From assembly GCF_041435115.1 (NCBI RefSeq), contig NZ_CP108046.1, forward strand, positions 930,001-994,000: DNA of 64,000 nt. The letters run 5' to 3'. Positions 32,586 to 42,043 of the stretch are shown here, piece after piece. This DNA comes from Streptomyces sp. NBC_00289. Its GTDB lineage: Bacteria; Actinomycetota; Actinomycetes; Streptomycetales; Streptomycetaceae. The translations under genes were made by a program, and so were the position numbers. Within the stretch, counting starts at the first letter, position 1, and each line of letters begins with the position of its first letter. A model generated the notes under the pieces. It made no database searches and was not told the origin of the DNA. It saw only the letters and a program-made list of their open reading frames with translations.

Positions 32586-34946
32586 ATGGCGCAACCGTCG
32601 CGGAATGAGTACCGGCCGGGGCAGCGGTTCCCGGGGGTGATCGGTCGGACGACTGATGAGTCGGGTCCGGCGTGGCCGCAGCCGGTGCGGGCGGCGGCGG
32701 GTGCGCCGAACGTGCTGTTCATCGTGTTCGACGACACCGGGTTCGGGCAGCTGGGCTGCTACGGCAGTCCGATCGAGACGCCGAACCTGGATGCTCTGGC
32801 CGCGGGCGGGCTGCTGTACAGCAATATGCACACCACCGCGCTGTGCTCGCCGTCGCGCTCGTGCATTGTCACGGGCCGCAACCACCACGCCAACGGCATG
32901 GCGGCGATCACGGAGCTGGCCACCGGCTACCCGGGCTACAACGGGCAGATCCCGTTCGAGAACGGGTTCCTGTCGGAGATGCTGCTGCAGCACGGCTACA
33001 ACACGTACATGGTCGGCAAGTGGCATCTGATGCCCTCGGAGCAGGAGTCGGCTGCGGGCCCGTACGACCGGTGGCCGCTGGGGCGGGGCTTCGAGCGGTT
33101 CTACGGGTTCCTGGGCGGCGACACGAGCCAGTGGTATCCGGACCTGGTGTACGACAACCACCAGGTCGAGCCGCCGGCCACGCCGGAGGAGGGCTACCAC
33201 CTGACGGAGGACCTGGTGGAGCGGTCGATGTCGTTCATCGCCGACGCCAAGCAGGTGGCCCCGGACAAGCCGTTCTTCCTGAACCTGTGCCTCGGTGCGA
33301 CGCATGCCCCGCACCACGTGCCGCAGGAGTGGGCCAATCGCTACCGGGGACGGTTCGACGACGGCTGGGACGCCTACCGCGAGCAGACCTTCGCCCGGCA
33401 GAAGCAGCTCGGCGTGGTGCCCTCGGACGCGCAGCTGTCCCCGCGCGATCCGGACGTGCCCGCGTGGGAGTCGCTGTCTGCTGAGGCGAAGCGACTTGCG
33501 GCGCGGTTGATGGAGGTCTACGCAGGATTCCTCTCCCACGCCGACCACCACCTCGGGCGGCTGCTGGCCTTCCTGAAGGAGACCGGCGAGTTCGACAACA
33601 CGCTGATCATGGTGGTGTCCGACAACGGGGCGAGCGCCGAGGGCGGGGTGACCGGCACCACCAACGAGATGCAGTTCTTCAACAACGCGCCCGAGACGCT
33701 GGAGGAGAGCCTGGCGCGGATCGACGAGCTCGGTGGCCCGGCCACGTTCAACCATTACCCGTGGGGATGGACGTGGGCGGGCAACACGCCGTTCCGGAGG
33801 TGGAAGCGGGAGACCTACCGCGGCGGAGTCAGCGACCCGTTCCTCGTGCACTGGCCCGACGGCATCCGGGCCCGTGGTGAGATCCGCGACCAGTTCGCGC
33901 ACATCATCGACATGGTCCCCACCGTCCTGGACGTGCTCGGCATCGAGGCGCCCGCGACCATTCGGGGCGTCACCCAGTCGCCCCTGCACGGCGTCAGCTT
34001 CGCACACACCTTCGACGACGCCGACGTAGCGAGCCGCCACCGCACCCAGTACTACGAAATGCTCGGACACCGGGCGATCGACCACGACGGGTGGCGCGCG
34101 GTCTGCCCCTGGCCCGGCCCCTCATTCCAGGAGGCCGGGCGGCCCTTCGGCACTCCGATCACATTGGCGGACCTCGACGACCTCGACGCTCACCACTGGG
34201 AGCTCTACCACGTCGACGAGGACATCGCCGAGACCAAGAACCTCGCCCGGGACCACCGCAGCAAACTCATCGAGATGATCACGCTGTGGTACGTGGAGGC
34301 GGGCAAGTACAACGTCATGCCGATCGACGGCAGTGTCCTGCAGCGCATCATGACCGAGCGCCCGCAGATCACCGAGAACCGCACCCGCTACACCTTCCGT
34401 TCCGGCACCCAGACCGTGCCCGCCGCCGTCGCCCCCCGGCTCCTCAACCGCCCGCACAGCGTCACCGCCGACGTCGAGATCCCGCCCGGCGGCGCACAAG
34501 GCGTCCTGCTCTGCCAGGGCACCAACGCCGGCGGCTGGTCCCTCTACGTCAAGGACAACCACCTGCACTACGCCCACAACTTCGTCCAGCGGGCCCTGCA
34601 CCACGTGGTCTCCAGCGAGACCCTGCCCGAGGGGCGGCACGCGCTGCGTTTCGAGTTCGAGCCCACCGGCGCCCCGGACATCACCCACGGCAAGGGCGCA
34701 CCCGGCCGAGCCCAGCTCTACATCGACGACCGCCTCGTCGGACAGAACGACATGCCGGTCACCACCCCGATCGCCATCAACCCGGGCGGCATGACCTGCG
34801 GCGCCAACCCCGGGTCTGCCGTCACCCCCGACTACCACGCGCCATTCCACTTCACTGGCACCCTCCACAGCGTCACCGTCGACCTGTCCGGCGACCTCAT
34901 CGTCGATGCGGAGAGCGAGATGCACATGCACATGGCCCGCCAGTAA
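32586..34946 (+). CDS. Arylsulfatase, 786 aa
   Basis: The ATG at 32586 is preceded by GGAGAA. There is no signal peptide, so it is probably cytoplasmic. The sulfatase core has NVLFIVFDDTGFGQLGCYGS (metal Asp pair D49, D50) and LCSPSRSCIVTGRN, giving formylglycine C87. Also visible are MVGKWHL, THAPHHVPQEW, VVSDNGASAEGG and a C-terminal domain from about residue 600 with PGGAQGVLLCQGTNAGGWSL, a beta-rich module. The size and extra C-terminal domain match the large AtsA-type arylsulfatases of actinobacteria and pseudomonads. It hydrolyses aryl or alkyl sulfate esters for sulfur supply. Confidence 0.9.
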   Translation: MAQPSRNEYRPGQRFPGVIGRTTDESGPAWPQPVRAAAGAPNVLFIVFDDTGFGQLGCYGSPIETPNLDALAAGGLLYSNMHTTALCSPSRSCIVTGRNHHANGMAAITELATGYPGYNGQIPFENGFLSEMLLQHGYNTYMVGKWHLMPSEQESAAGPYDRWPLGRGFERFYGFLGGDTSQWYPDLVYDNHQVEPPATPEEGYHLTEDLVERSMSFIADAKQVAPDKPFFLNLCLGATHAPHHVPQEWANRYRGRFDDGWDAYREQTFARQKQLGVVPSDAQLSPRDPDVPAWESLSAEAKRLAARLMEVYAGFLSHADHHLGRLLAFLKETGEFDNTLIMVVSDNGASAEGGVTGTTNEMQFFNNAPETLEESLARIDELGGPATFNHYPWGWTWAGNTPFRRWKRETYRGGVSDPFLVHWPDGIRARGEIRDQFAHIIDMVPTVLDVLGIEAPATIRGVTQSPLHGVSFAHTFDDADVASRHRTQYYEMLGHRAIDHDGWRAVCPWPGPSFQEAGRPFGTPITLADLDDLDAHHWELYHVDEDIAETKNLARDHRSKLIEMITLWYVEAGKYNVMPIDGSVLQRIMTERPQITENRTRYTFRSGTQTVPAAVAPRLLNRPHSVTADVEIPPGGAQGVLLCQGTNAGGWSLYVKDNHLHYAHNFVQRALHHVVSSETLPEGRHALRFEFEPTGAPDITHGKGAPGRAQLYIDDRLVGQNDMPVTTPIAINPGGMTCGANPGSAVTPDYHAPFHFTGTLHSVTVDLSGDLIVDAESEMHMHMARQ

Positions 34947-35320
34947 GCCGACCGCTCCACGAAGCGTTCGTGCAGGTGACAGGGCGCACCCATGACCAGG
35001 TATGCGGTCGCTACACGGCCCAGGACGGTCCGCGGACCCAGGTGCAGGCGACCGCCGAACTCGGCAGGCCGGAGCCGAGCCGGAGCGCCGGCAGCCGCAG
35101 GAGAAGGCAGGCGGGCCGGCGCGGCTTCGCTGCGAACGTCCCGGCTGCGGCGAATCCGGCTCAACGTGGCGATCATCACGTGCGGGCCGCAGTTCAGCCC
35201 CAGCACCGCCGCGGAGGACTACGGTCGGGTTCTGTTCGGTCCGGGGGCGGCGGCCGTGCCGATGCCGTGACCGGCCTCCTCCGGACAAGTTGCCGCGAAG
35301 CGGCGAAACCGGGGGTGTGC
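34947..35320. other. Intergenic, no gene recognised
   Basis: Open frames on both strands lack ribosome sites and families. It is probably the leader region of the two-component operon plus decayed sequence. Confidence 0.4.
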
Positions 35321-36034
35321 ATGGAAGGCAAGGCCGGGCGGGTGCTGGTGGTCGACGACGACGCGGCGATACGGCGGTCACTGGCGCGGGGGCTGCGGCT
35401 GAGCGGCTTCTCGGTGGCACTCGCGGACGGCGGCCGTGCCGGCCTGGCGGAGGCACGCAGCGACCGCCCCGACATCGTCGTCCTGGACGTCTGCATGCCC
35501 GACCTCAACGGCATCGACGTGTGCCGTGTCCTGCGCGAGGACGGCGACGACGTCCCCGTGCTGATGCTCTCCGCCCTGGACGAGACGGCCGACCGGGTGG
35601 CAGGTCTGCAGGTGGGCGGGGACGACTACCTCGTCAAACCGTTCGCACTCCAGGAGTTGGTCCTGCGGCTGCATGCCCTGCTGCGTCGCCGCCCGCCCGC
35701 CACCGCCCCCGTGCGTGCCGGCGGCCTCTTCCTCGACCCGGCCGCCCATCAGGCCACTGTTGACGGTCAGCCCCTGGTGCTGACCCGGCGCGAGTTCGCA
35801 CTGCTGGAGGTCCTGGCCCGCAACGCCGGCATCGTGCTCACCCGCGAGCAACTGCTCGACTGGGTCTGGGGATACGACTTCCAGGTCCGCAGCGATGCCG
35901 TCGACACCTTCGTCAGCTATCTGCGACGCAAGCTGGAGGCGGGCGGCAGGCCCCGGATCCTGCACACCGTCCGCGGGGTCGGCTTCGTCCTGCGCGCGAA
36001 CGGCCAGGACCGAGACGGCGGGGACGCCCCGTGA
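35321..36034 (+). CDS. OmpR/PhoB-family response regulator, 237 aa
   Basis: The ATG at 35321 follows GGGGGTG. The receiver domain (about residues 7-118) has the acidic pocket VVDDD, phosphoacceptor D56 in IVVLDVCMPDLNG, and the conserved Lys in YLVKPFALQE. A winged-helix effector domain (about 135-230) has VLTRREFALLEVLARNAGIV and VDTFVSYLRRKLEAGG with HTVRGVGFVL. It overlaps the kinase gene by four bases (GTGA), so the pair is coupled. The stimulus is unknown. It resembles MprA/TcrA-type actinobacterial regulators. Confidence 0.9.
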   Translation: MEGKAGRVLVVDDDAAIRRSLARGLRLSGFSVALADGGRAGLAEARSDRPDIVVLDVCMPDLNGIDVCRVLREDGDDVPVLMLSALDETADRVAGLQVGGDDYLVKPFALQELVLRLHALLRRRPPATAPVRAGGLFLDPAAHQATVDGQPLVLTRREFALLEVLARNAGIVLTREQLLDWVWGYDFQVRSDAVDTFVSYLRRKLEAGGRPRILHTVRGVGFVLRANGQDRDGGDAP

Positions 36035-37527
36035 AACTGTCCACCCGTATCGCGCTCGCGGTCGGCGCGAGCGTGCCCCTGCTGGTCCTTGCCTCCGGCT
36101 GGCTGCTGCTGCACCTGGTCGCCGGCGACCTGCGCACACACCAGGACGCCCAATTACGCGCCCGCGCAACGGTCGTCGCCAAGAACGCCAAGGCGTATCT
36201 GGACGTCGCCGGGACCGACCACCCGCTCCTGGAGCAGGTCCGCCGACGCCGGCTGATCAACTCCGCGCGGGACGTGGGCGTCCGGCTGACCGGCCCGGCG
36301 GACCCGCTCTCGGCAGGCCCGCAGCCCGAGCCGTACCCCACACTGCCCCGCAGCGCCCCGAACCCCGTCACCGTGACGTCCGGTGGCAAGGACTGGCAGG
36401 TCCTGTCGTTGCGCGTCGGTGCCGCGAAGGAGGGCACCACCCCGAATCTGTGGCTGCTGTCGCCGGACACCGCCGAGGACGAACTGGCGCTGGTGCGCCG
36501 CCGGGTGCTGACCGGCGCGCTGCTGGCCGCCGCACTCGGCGGGGCAGCTGCCTGGGCCATCGCCGCCCGGGCGGTTCTTCCGCTACGGCGGCTGCAGCGG
36601 CGTACCAGTGGCCTGGACCCCAGGACCAGCGCCGCGCGCCTGGAGCACAGGCCGACCCGGGTCGCCGAGGTGGACGACCTGGCGTACACGGTGCAGACCG
36701 TGCTCGCCCGCTACGACGAGCAGGTCGCACGCACCGGGGAGGCGCTGGCCACCGCCCGCGCCTTCGCCGCGACCGCGTCCCACGAGCTGCGTACCCCGCT
36801 GATGAGCATGCGCACCAACCTCGACATCCTCACCGACCACCCCGCACTCGACCCCGAGGACCGGGCGGAGGTGCTCGACGACCTCGGGCGCGAACACGCC
36901 CGGCTGCTCGGGCTGCTGGTGATGATCAAGGCGCTCGCGCAGGGCGATCTGATCGAGGCGGACGCGTTCACAGCGCTGGACCTCGCGGAACTCGTGGACG
37001 CGTCGGTCTCCGACCTGCGGCGCGCCCACCCCGACGCCGAAGTGGCCGTACGCACCACCGCGGGCGTGCGTGTCCACGGCTGGGAACAAGGGCTGCGCTC
37101 GGCGGTGGACAACCTGCTGACCAACGCCTGCACCCACGGCCGCGCCGACGACGGCGTCGCCCGCATCGAGGTGACCCTGCGCCTGACGGGCGACCCGCAA
37201 CAGCCGACCGCGCTTCTCACCATGGACGACCATGGCTCCGGCATCCCACCGGAACGCCGCGAGGAGATCTTCCAGCGCTTCCGCCGGGGCCCGGACAGCC
37301 CCGGCTCCGGCCTCGGGCTGACCCTGGTCGCCCAGCAGGTCGCCCTGCACCGAGGGCGAATCACAGTGTGGGACCGTCCTGCTGGACAGCCCGGCACCCG
37401 CTTCGAGCTGTACCTGCCGGCCACTGGCATCCCGGACGTGGCGCACACCCTGCCGCTGTTGCACCGCGACTGGCTGACCGGCATCCCCGAACAAGCCCCG
37501 TTGGGCCTGTTCACCAAGCGCACATGA
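36031..37527 (+). CDS. Sensor histidine kinase, 498 aa
   Basis: The GTG at 36031 overlaps the response-regulator stop. TM1 (about residues 7-31) is followed by an extracytoplasmic sensor of about 125 residues and TM2 (about 158-180), then a HAMP linker. The HisKA motif FAATASHELRTPLM contains H251. The ATPase lobe has the N-box VDNLLTNACTHG, the G1 box DDHGSGIPPERR, an F-box FQRFRRG and the G2 box GSGLGLTLVAQQ. All catalytic parts are present. It autophosphorylates and transfers to D56 of the partner. The signal is unknown. Confidence 0.9.
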   Translation: MKLSTRIALAVGASVPLLVLASGWLLLHLVAGDLRTHQDAQLRARATVVAKNAKAYLDVAGTDHPLLEQVRRRRLINSARDVGVRLTGPADPLSAGPQPEPYPTLPRSAPNPVTVTSGGKDWQVLSLRVGAAKEGTTPNLWLLSPDTAEDELALVRRRVLTGALLAAALGGAAAWAIAARAVLPLRRLQRRTSGLDPRTSAARLEHRPTRVAEVDDLAYTVQTVLARYDEQVARTGEALATARAFAATASHELRTPLMSMRTNLDILTDHPALDPEDRAEVLDDLGREHARLLGLLVMIKALAQGDLIEADAFTALDLAELVDASVSDLRRAHPDAEVAVRTTAGVRVHGWEQGLRSAVDNLLTNACTHGRADDGVARIEVTLRLTGDPQQPTALLTMDDHGSGIPPERREEIFQRFRRGPDSPGSGLGLTLVAQQVALHRGRITVWDRPAGQPGTRFELYLPATGIPDVAHTLPLLHRDWLTGIPEQAPLGLFTKRT

Positions 37528-37574
37528 CGTTGATGTCGAGCAGGGTGTCGAAGGCGTCTGCCGACGTGCACCTC

Positions 37575-37905
37575 AGCCCGCGTCCGCAGTCAGGTCGTAG
37601 ATCCCCTACGGGATCGCCTTGCCCAGATCGGCGTCGGGGAAGTCGCGAGTGTGGGCCCGGACCGGATCACCTTCGCGACGCCACTCGTGGCCGGCGTTCC
37701 TGCAGTTGCCTACCAACTCCTTCTTCTGGGTATCCACGCTGATCACCGGGTGTCCGGCAAGCTGGAAGTTCTTGGCCTGGTCGTTGATACAGCGGAACTG
37801 CGGTTCGCGGTACGGGCGTTGGAGCCCTTCGACAGCCTTGGCGTTGACTTGGAGACCGAAGCCCTCGTCGCGCAGCACGGCCGCCGCCACAGTGTCCGCC
37901 GCGGC
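37575..37905 (-). pseudogene. ISAzo13-family transposase remnant
   Basis: LRDEGFGLQVNAKAVEGLQ, FRCINDQAKNFQLAGHPVIS, VDTQKKELVGNC and FPDADLGKAIP match the ISAzo13 transposase interior, where V-D-T-K-K-K-E holds a catalytic Asp. A Tyr codon has become the stop TAG at 37606-37608, after which GIYDLTADAG continues. Both ends are missing. Confidence 0.7.
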
Positions 37906-37930
37906 CCGTGGCCCTGCCGGGTCAGCGCAT

Positions 37931-38677
37931 TCAGCGTGAGGCTTTGGATGCGCTCCAGCCTCCATCGACCACCAGGGTGGTCCCGGTAATGAAGGACGCC
38001 TCGTCGGAGACGAGGAACGCCGCCGCCGCGGCTACCTCGTCGGGGTTGCCGAGTCGTCCCGCGATCGTCGCCTGTCCTGTCTGCCGCATGTCCTCCTCGG
38101 ACACTTCGCTCCAGGCCGCGGTAAGGATGGGACCGGGCAGGATCGAGTTGATCCGCACCCCTGGACCGTACTCCACGGCCAGCTGCCTCCCCAATGCGAC
38201 CAGGCCGCCCTTCGCGGCGGCATACGCCGCGTGGCCGGGAATCCCAAACAGCGCATGCACCGAAGAAATGATGACCACCGCCCCATGCTTTCGGTTCAGA
38301 TCGGGGAGGCAGGCGCGCACGCCGAGAAAGGTCCCTGTCAGGCAGACCGCGAGCTGCTGATCCCACGAAGCACGGCTCGTCTCATGTGCCGGACGGACCT
38401 CAGACGCGTAGGCATTGCTCACCAGGATGTCCACTTCCCCGAAACGCCTATGAGCGAGAGCGACCGCATCCTGCCAGGCATGCTCGTCCGCCACATCTGC
38501 GATCACTGCGACGGCTCTGCCTCCGTTGGCAGCGATGTCACGCACGACCTCTGACGGATCGACAAGATCCGAGAGCACAACTGCGGCACCTTCCGCAGCC
38601 AAACGTTTCGAGCATGCGGCTCCAATGCCATGAGCGCCTCCGGTCACTAGCGCCACCTTGCCGGCGAGGCGTTGCAT
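37931..38677 (-). CDS. Short-chain dehydrogenase/reductase, 248 aa
   Basis: A classical SDR: VALVTGGAHGIGAACSKRLA (TGxxxGIG cofactor loop), VVLSDL after beta 2 with Asp, which favours NAD(H), the N-A-Y replacement of the usual N-N-A-G in LVSNAYASEV, catalytic Ser in IISSVHALFG and Y-A-A-A-K in HAAYAAAKGG, then a C-terminal FITGTTLVVDGGWS. The AGGAGG before the ATG at 38677 is close to it, and an ATG 12 bases earlier is the alternative. Substrate unknown. It is isolated beside an IS remnant. Confidence 0.85.
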   Translation of the reverse strand: MQRLAGKVALVTGGAHGIGAACSKRLAAEGAAVVLSDLVDPSEVVRDIAANGGRAVAVIADVADEHAWQDAVALAHRRFGEVDILVSNAYASEVRPAHETSRASWDQQLAVCLTGTFLGVRACLPDLNRKHGAVVIISSVHALFGIPGHAAYAAAKGGLVALGRQLAVEYGPGVRINSILPGPILTAAWSEVSEEDMRQTGQATIAGRLGNPDEVAAAAAFLVSDEASFITGTTLVVDGGWSASKASR

Positions 38678-38859
38678 GAGCCTCCTCATCGTCGATCACA
38701 GAAACTGCCGCGGATGGGTCTCACCAAGCCTGCCGCACTCATGGTGGAGCCAAACAGTCCGCCCGATCGAGATCCCGCCACAAGCGCCGCTCTGCACCAT
38801 TATGGCGCTGCACATTTCGCCATGATAGCCTCAACTTGACCCCGGCGTCGGAGAGTTGC

Positions 38860-39552
38860 ATGCGGAAATCAGCGCTGTCGGAGATAACTACCCTGTCATT
38901 CGCCGGTAGATGGCGATTCTACGACGACGGATGGCCGGGTCTACTCTCCCTGGAGATTCAGGCGGAGGACCGCCTGACGGGAACCTTCTACAGCGACCGG
39001 TTCCGCGTCGAGTACAGCGTCACAGCCACCGTTTCGAGGGACGCTCCGCACGCTATAAGACTCAGCTTTCACAACTACAACTGGCTGCCCAGACAGGACT
39101 ACTTCGGATTCCTCTTCACAGTCGGCAAGAATACGATTGCCGGATACTCGTATTGGCGGAGCGAGAGGTACGGATTCGTCGCCTTTCGCCATCCGGCACC
39201 GATCCCCGGAAATTTCCGACCGGGTCCCGTGGACTTCACCGACTTCTTAGGCGACTGGCGTCTCAACCTCGACGGCGATGTGTCCGACGTCGAGTTCACC
39301 TATGACCGAAAGACGGGAGTGCTTGCCGGGCGATCCGTTCGGGAAGGCGCTCCGCCCAGACGACTGTCCTGCAAACTGGCCAGCGGTCCTGTTGGACACG
39401 CAATCCATCTCATCACATCCGGTCAGGGCACGCTGGATCCCCCGGAAGTCTCCTTGCACGGATACCTTTTCACCCGACCAAAAGGCACGGTGGCGGGGCA
39501 CGCAAGCGTAGCGGGACACCGCGCCGGTTTCTATCTTCTGCGATGCCGATGA
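38860..39552 (+). CDS. Unknown protein with two beta-barrel-like repeats, 230 aa
   Basis: The ATG at 38860 is preceded by GGAGAG. I do not recognise the family. The protein appears to be a tandem duplication: FAGRWRFYDDGWPGLLSLEI then DRLTGTFYSD, and FLGDWRLNLDGDVSDVEFTY then GVLAGRSV. Each unit has 'F-x-G-x-W-R ... D-G ... L ... G', reminiscent of small lipocalin- or avidin-like barrels. Aromatic residues are abundant and there is no signal peptide. Codons are visibly richer in A/T than in the flanking genes, a hint of transfer. It lies 19 bases before the WD40 gene, so they are probably one operon. Confidence 0.6.
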   Translation: MRKSALSEITTLSFAGRWRFYDDGWPGLLSLEIQAEDRLTGTFYSDRFRVEYSVTATVSRDAPHAIRLSFHNYNWLPRQDYFGFLFTVGKNTIAGYSYWRSERYGFVAFRHPAPIPGNFRPGPVDFTDFLGDWRLNLDGDVSDVEFTYDRKTGVLAGRSVREGAPPRRLSCKLASGPVGHAIHLITSGQGTLDPPEVSLHGYLFTRPKGTVAGHASVAGHRAGFYLLRCR

Positions 39553-39571
39553 CTACGTTCCTGGACAGCTG

Positions 39572-42043
39572 ATGGATACGGAAAAACATCGTGCAGTGAG
39601 CCGCGCCCTCATGTCGCTCGACGACGAGGCCTATGCGAACCCCTACGTCATCCGGTATCTGGCGGCACATGTGGCAAAGGGAAACCTATGGCAGGAACTG
39701 GCCTCAAGGCCGGACGTTCTCGACCGTCTGGATCCCAACTCGGTTGCAGCGCATATCCTGTCCGGCATGTTCCATCGGGCCGATCTGCCCGCTCCCCTTG
39801 CCGCAGTCGCCGCCGCCAAACACGCCTTGTCGACCGCACCTCTGCCCGACCGGGAGGTGGTACGCGGACTGGCCATGGCCCGCTATGCCGGCGCCTCCTG
39901 TCCGGGGGGCGGCATCTTGGAGGGCAGGACGTGGGACTGGGGCTGGGCCAGTCTGCGGCACGACCCTTTGCACGTGGTTCTGGCCCGATATGACAGAGCC
40001 GTCGACGTACTCACCGCCGTCAACTTTCCCGGCAAAGGAGCGTTGCTCGCGAGCGCTGCGGACACGTCTGTCAGGCTGTGGGACGCAACCATCGGGCAAC
40101 CTGTCGGGCCGCTCATTGCGGGTCACACCGACAGAGTCACCGCGTTGTCTGCGTTGCTCTACGAACACGACCCCATACTCATCACCGGTTCGAGAGACGG
40201 CACGATTCGGTCCTGGAACTGCCGCACGTTTCAGCCCACTGGCTGGCCTGTACTACGCCACGGTTCCGGCATCAACTCCGTGTCCTCCCTGGATACTTTG
40301 AACGACCGCACGGTCCTGGCCGTGGCAGGAGACGACGCCCTGGTCACACTCTGGGACCCAAGGACGGGCGAGTCGGCCACGCCACCGCTTCGCGGCCACG
40401 AAGGATGGGTGAACGCTGTTCTGGGCCTGACCTCCTCGGAGGGACGAGCCCTGTGGGCGACCGCAGGACGGGATGCCACCGTCAGGCTCTGGGACGCGCA
40501 ATCTGGCGAACCATGCGGTGAACCGTTCGCACTGCACTGTGATGCCGTAAACGCTCTGACCGCTGTCACGATGCCCAACGGTGAGACCTTGCTCGCCAGC
40601 GCCGGCAACGACTCCACCGTACGGTTGTGGGATCCCGTCCGCATGCGGCCCGTCGGCCCGCCGCTCACGGGACACGTGGGATGGATTCTCTCTCTCGCGA
40701 CCTTCCGCCTGGAGGGCCGAACTCTGCTGGCGGCGGGCGGTGACGACGGGACCGTAAGACTGTGGGATCTGTCAGCGCAAGAACGGCGCAGCAGCCGAAT
40801 CCTGACCGGCCACAGCGGGTGGGTCGGTGCGGCGGCAAGCCTGCCAACGCCGACCGGCAGCCCACTGCTGGCCACCGGTAGCCGGGACGGCAGCATCCGG
40901 CTCTGGGCCAATGCCGCCCTCCGCACAGCGGAGCGACCGACGGTCAGACGCATCGGCGACATGAAGGACACCGATGCCACGGTATCCCTGCCGGATGGAC
41001 GCACGCTCCTCACCACAAGTGCGGCCAACACCACGATCCAGCTCTGGGATCTGCCGTCCGGTACGGCGATCAGCTCACCGGTCTCCGGTCACTTCGGGAC
41101 CGTCAACTCGCTGGCCGCTGCTCCGTGGGACGGCGGCGTCCTGGTGGCAAGCGCAGGCAACGACACGACGATCCGAATCTGGGACATCGCAACGGGCGAG
41201 ACGCTCGGCCGGCCGTTCGTCGGCCATGCGGACACAGTGAACGGAGTTTGCTTTGTGACGCCGGGCCCTGGGCCGCTGCTTCTGGCGAGTGGAGGGTACG
41301 ACGCCACCGTCCGGCTGTGGGAGGTGAACACCGGCCGTCAGATCGGACCCGTCCTCTCGGGGCATGCCGGCGGAGTGAACGCGGTGGCCCCTGTCCTCCT
41401 CGAGGGCCGCACGCTTGTCGCCAGCGGGAGCAACGATGCGAGCATTCGGCTGTGGAACATCCAGACCGGAGAGCAGGAAAAAGTCGTCACGATGGCCCAC
41501 GCCCGAGGCGTACGGACGGTCATCAGCTGCGCCGGCCCCGACGGAAACTCCATGCTGGTCACCGGAGGGAGCGACAACACGGTTCGCCTCTGGCGATGTA
41601 GAGCGGGCCGCCTCGAAGCAACGGTGCTGACGGGGCACGCGCATGCCGTCACCTCCGCGCAGATCGCGGCGACCGGACCGTCGACGTGGTTGTTGGTGAC
41701 CGGCGACAGCGGCGGTGTGGTGCACACCTGGGACCTCCAGACTTCGGGCCCCTCCAAGAAGGGGGCGTTCAAGGCGCACCAGGGTGGCGTGAGCGGACTC
41801 GCCTTCCTCGAGCTTGAGCAGGGCCCGTTGCTGGCCTCGGTCGGACACGACGGCTTCCTCCGGCTTTGGTGTCCTGGGTCAGGGAAGCCCTTGCATGCGC
41901 TGCCACTGGATCTGGAGCCCCACTGCCTGCTGTCCGTGGGCTTGCGGGCAGTCGTCGGCAGCAACCTCGGCACTTTCTGTCTCCGGACGACGGTCGGTGC
42001 GTTACGGGGGTCCGTCAGCCGGGATGGTGAGCCCGGAGGATGA
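39572..42043 (+). CDS. Fourteen-blade WD40 protein, probable sensor half of a split STAND system, 823 aa
   Basis: Residues 1-135 are helical and read HRAVSRALMSLDDEAYANPY, VIRYLAAHVAKGNLWQELAS and RPDVLDRLDPNSVAAHILSG. This matches the linker that normally follows the NTPase module in caspase/NACHT-WD40 proteins, but here it is the protein's N-terminus. Fourteen WD40 repeats follow, most ending in V/I-R-L-W-D and starting GH, enough for two seven-blade propellers. Typical blades are GRDATVRLWDAQSG and GNDTTIRIWDIATG. Such propellers recognise an invader or stress signal. The NTPase part is encoded separately on the other strand at 43391. Its 3' end overlaps a minus-strand methyltransferase gene by 29 bases. 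Confidence 0.85.
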   Translation: MDTEKHRAVSRALMSLDDEAYANPYVIRYLAAHVAKGNLWQELASRPDVLDRLDPNSVAAHILSGMFHRADLPAPLAAVAAAKHALSTAPLPDREVVRGLAMARYAGASCPGGGILEGRTWDWGWASLRHDPLHVVLARYDRAVDVLTAVNFPGKGALLASAADTSVRLWDATIGQPVGPLIAGHTDRVTALSALLYEHDPILITGSRDGTIRSWNCRTFQPTGWPVLRHGSGINSVSSLDTLNDRTVLAVAGDDALVTLWDPRTGESATPPLRGHEGWVNAVLGLTSSEGRALWATAGRDATVRLWDAQSGEPCGEPFALHCDAVNALTAVTMPNGETLLASAGNDSTVRLWDPVRMRPVGPPLTGHVGWILSLATFRLEGRTLLAAGGDDGTVRLWDLSAQERRSSRILTGHSGWVGAAASLPTPTGSPLLATGSRDGSIRLWANAALRTAERPTVRRIGDMKDTDATVSLPDGRTLLTTSAANTTIQLWDLPSGTAISSPVSGHFGTVNSLAAAPWDGGVLVASAGNDTTIRIWDIATGETLGRPFVGHADTVNGVCFVTPGPGPLLLASGGYDATVRLWEVNTGRQIGPVLSGHAGGVNAVAPVLLEGRTLVASGSNDASIRLWNIQTGEQEKVVTMAHARGVRTVISCAGPDGNSMLVTGGSDNTVRLWRCRAGRLEATVLTGHAHAVTSAQIAATGPSTWLLVTGDSGGVVHTWDLQTSGPSKKGAFKAHQGGVSGLAFLELEQGPLLASVGHDGFLRLWCPGSGKPLHALPLDLEPHCLLSVGLRAVVGSNLGTFCLRTTVGALRGSVSRDGEPGG

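Noticed and set aside
34947..35320. Possible gene in the arylsulfatase/response-regulator gap
   Set aside because: Frames on both strands are Arg/Ala-rich with no ribosome site or motif.
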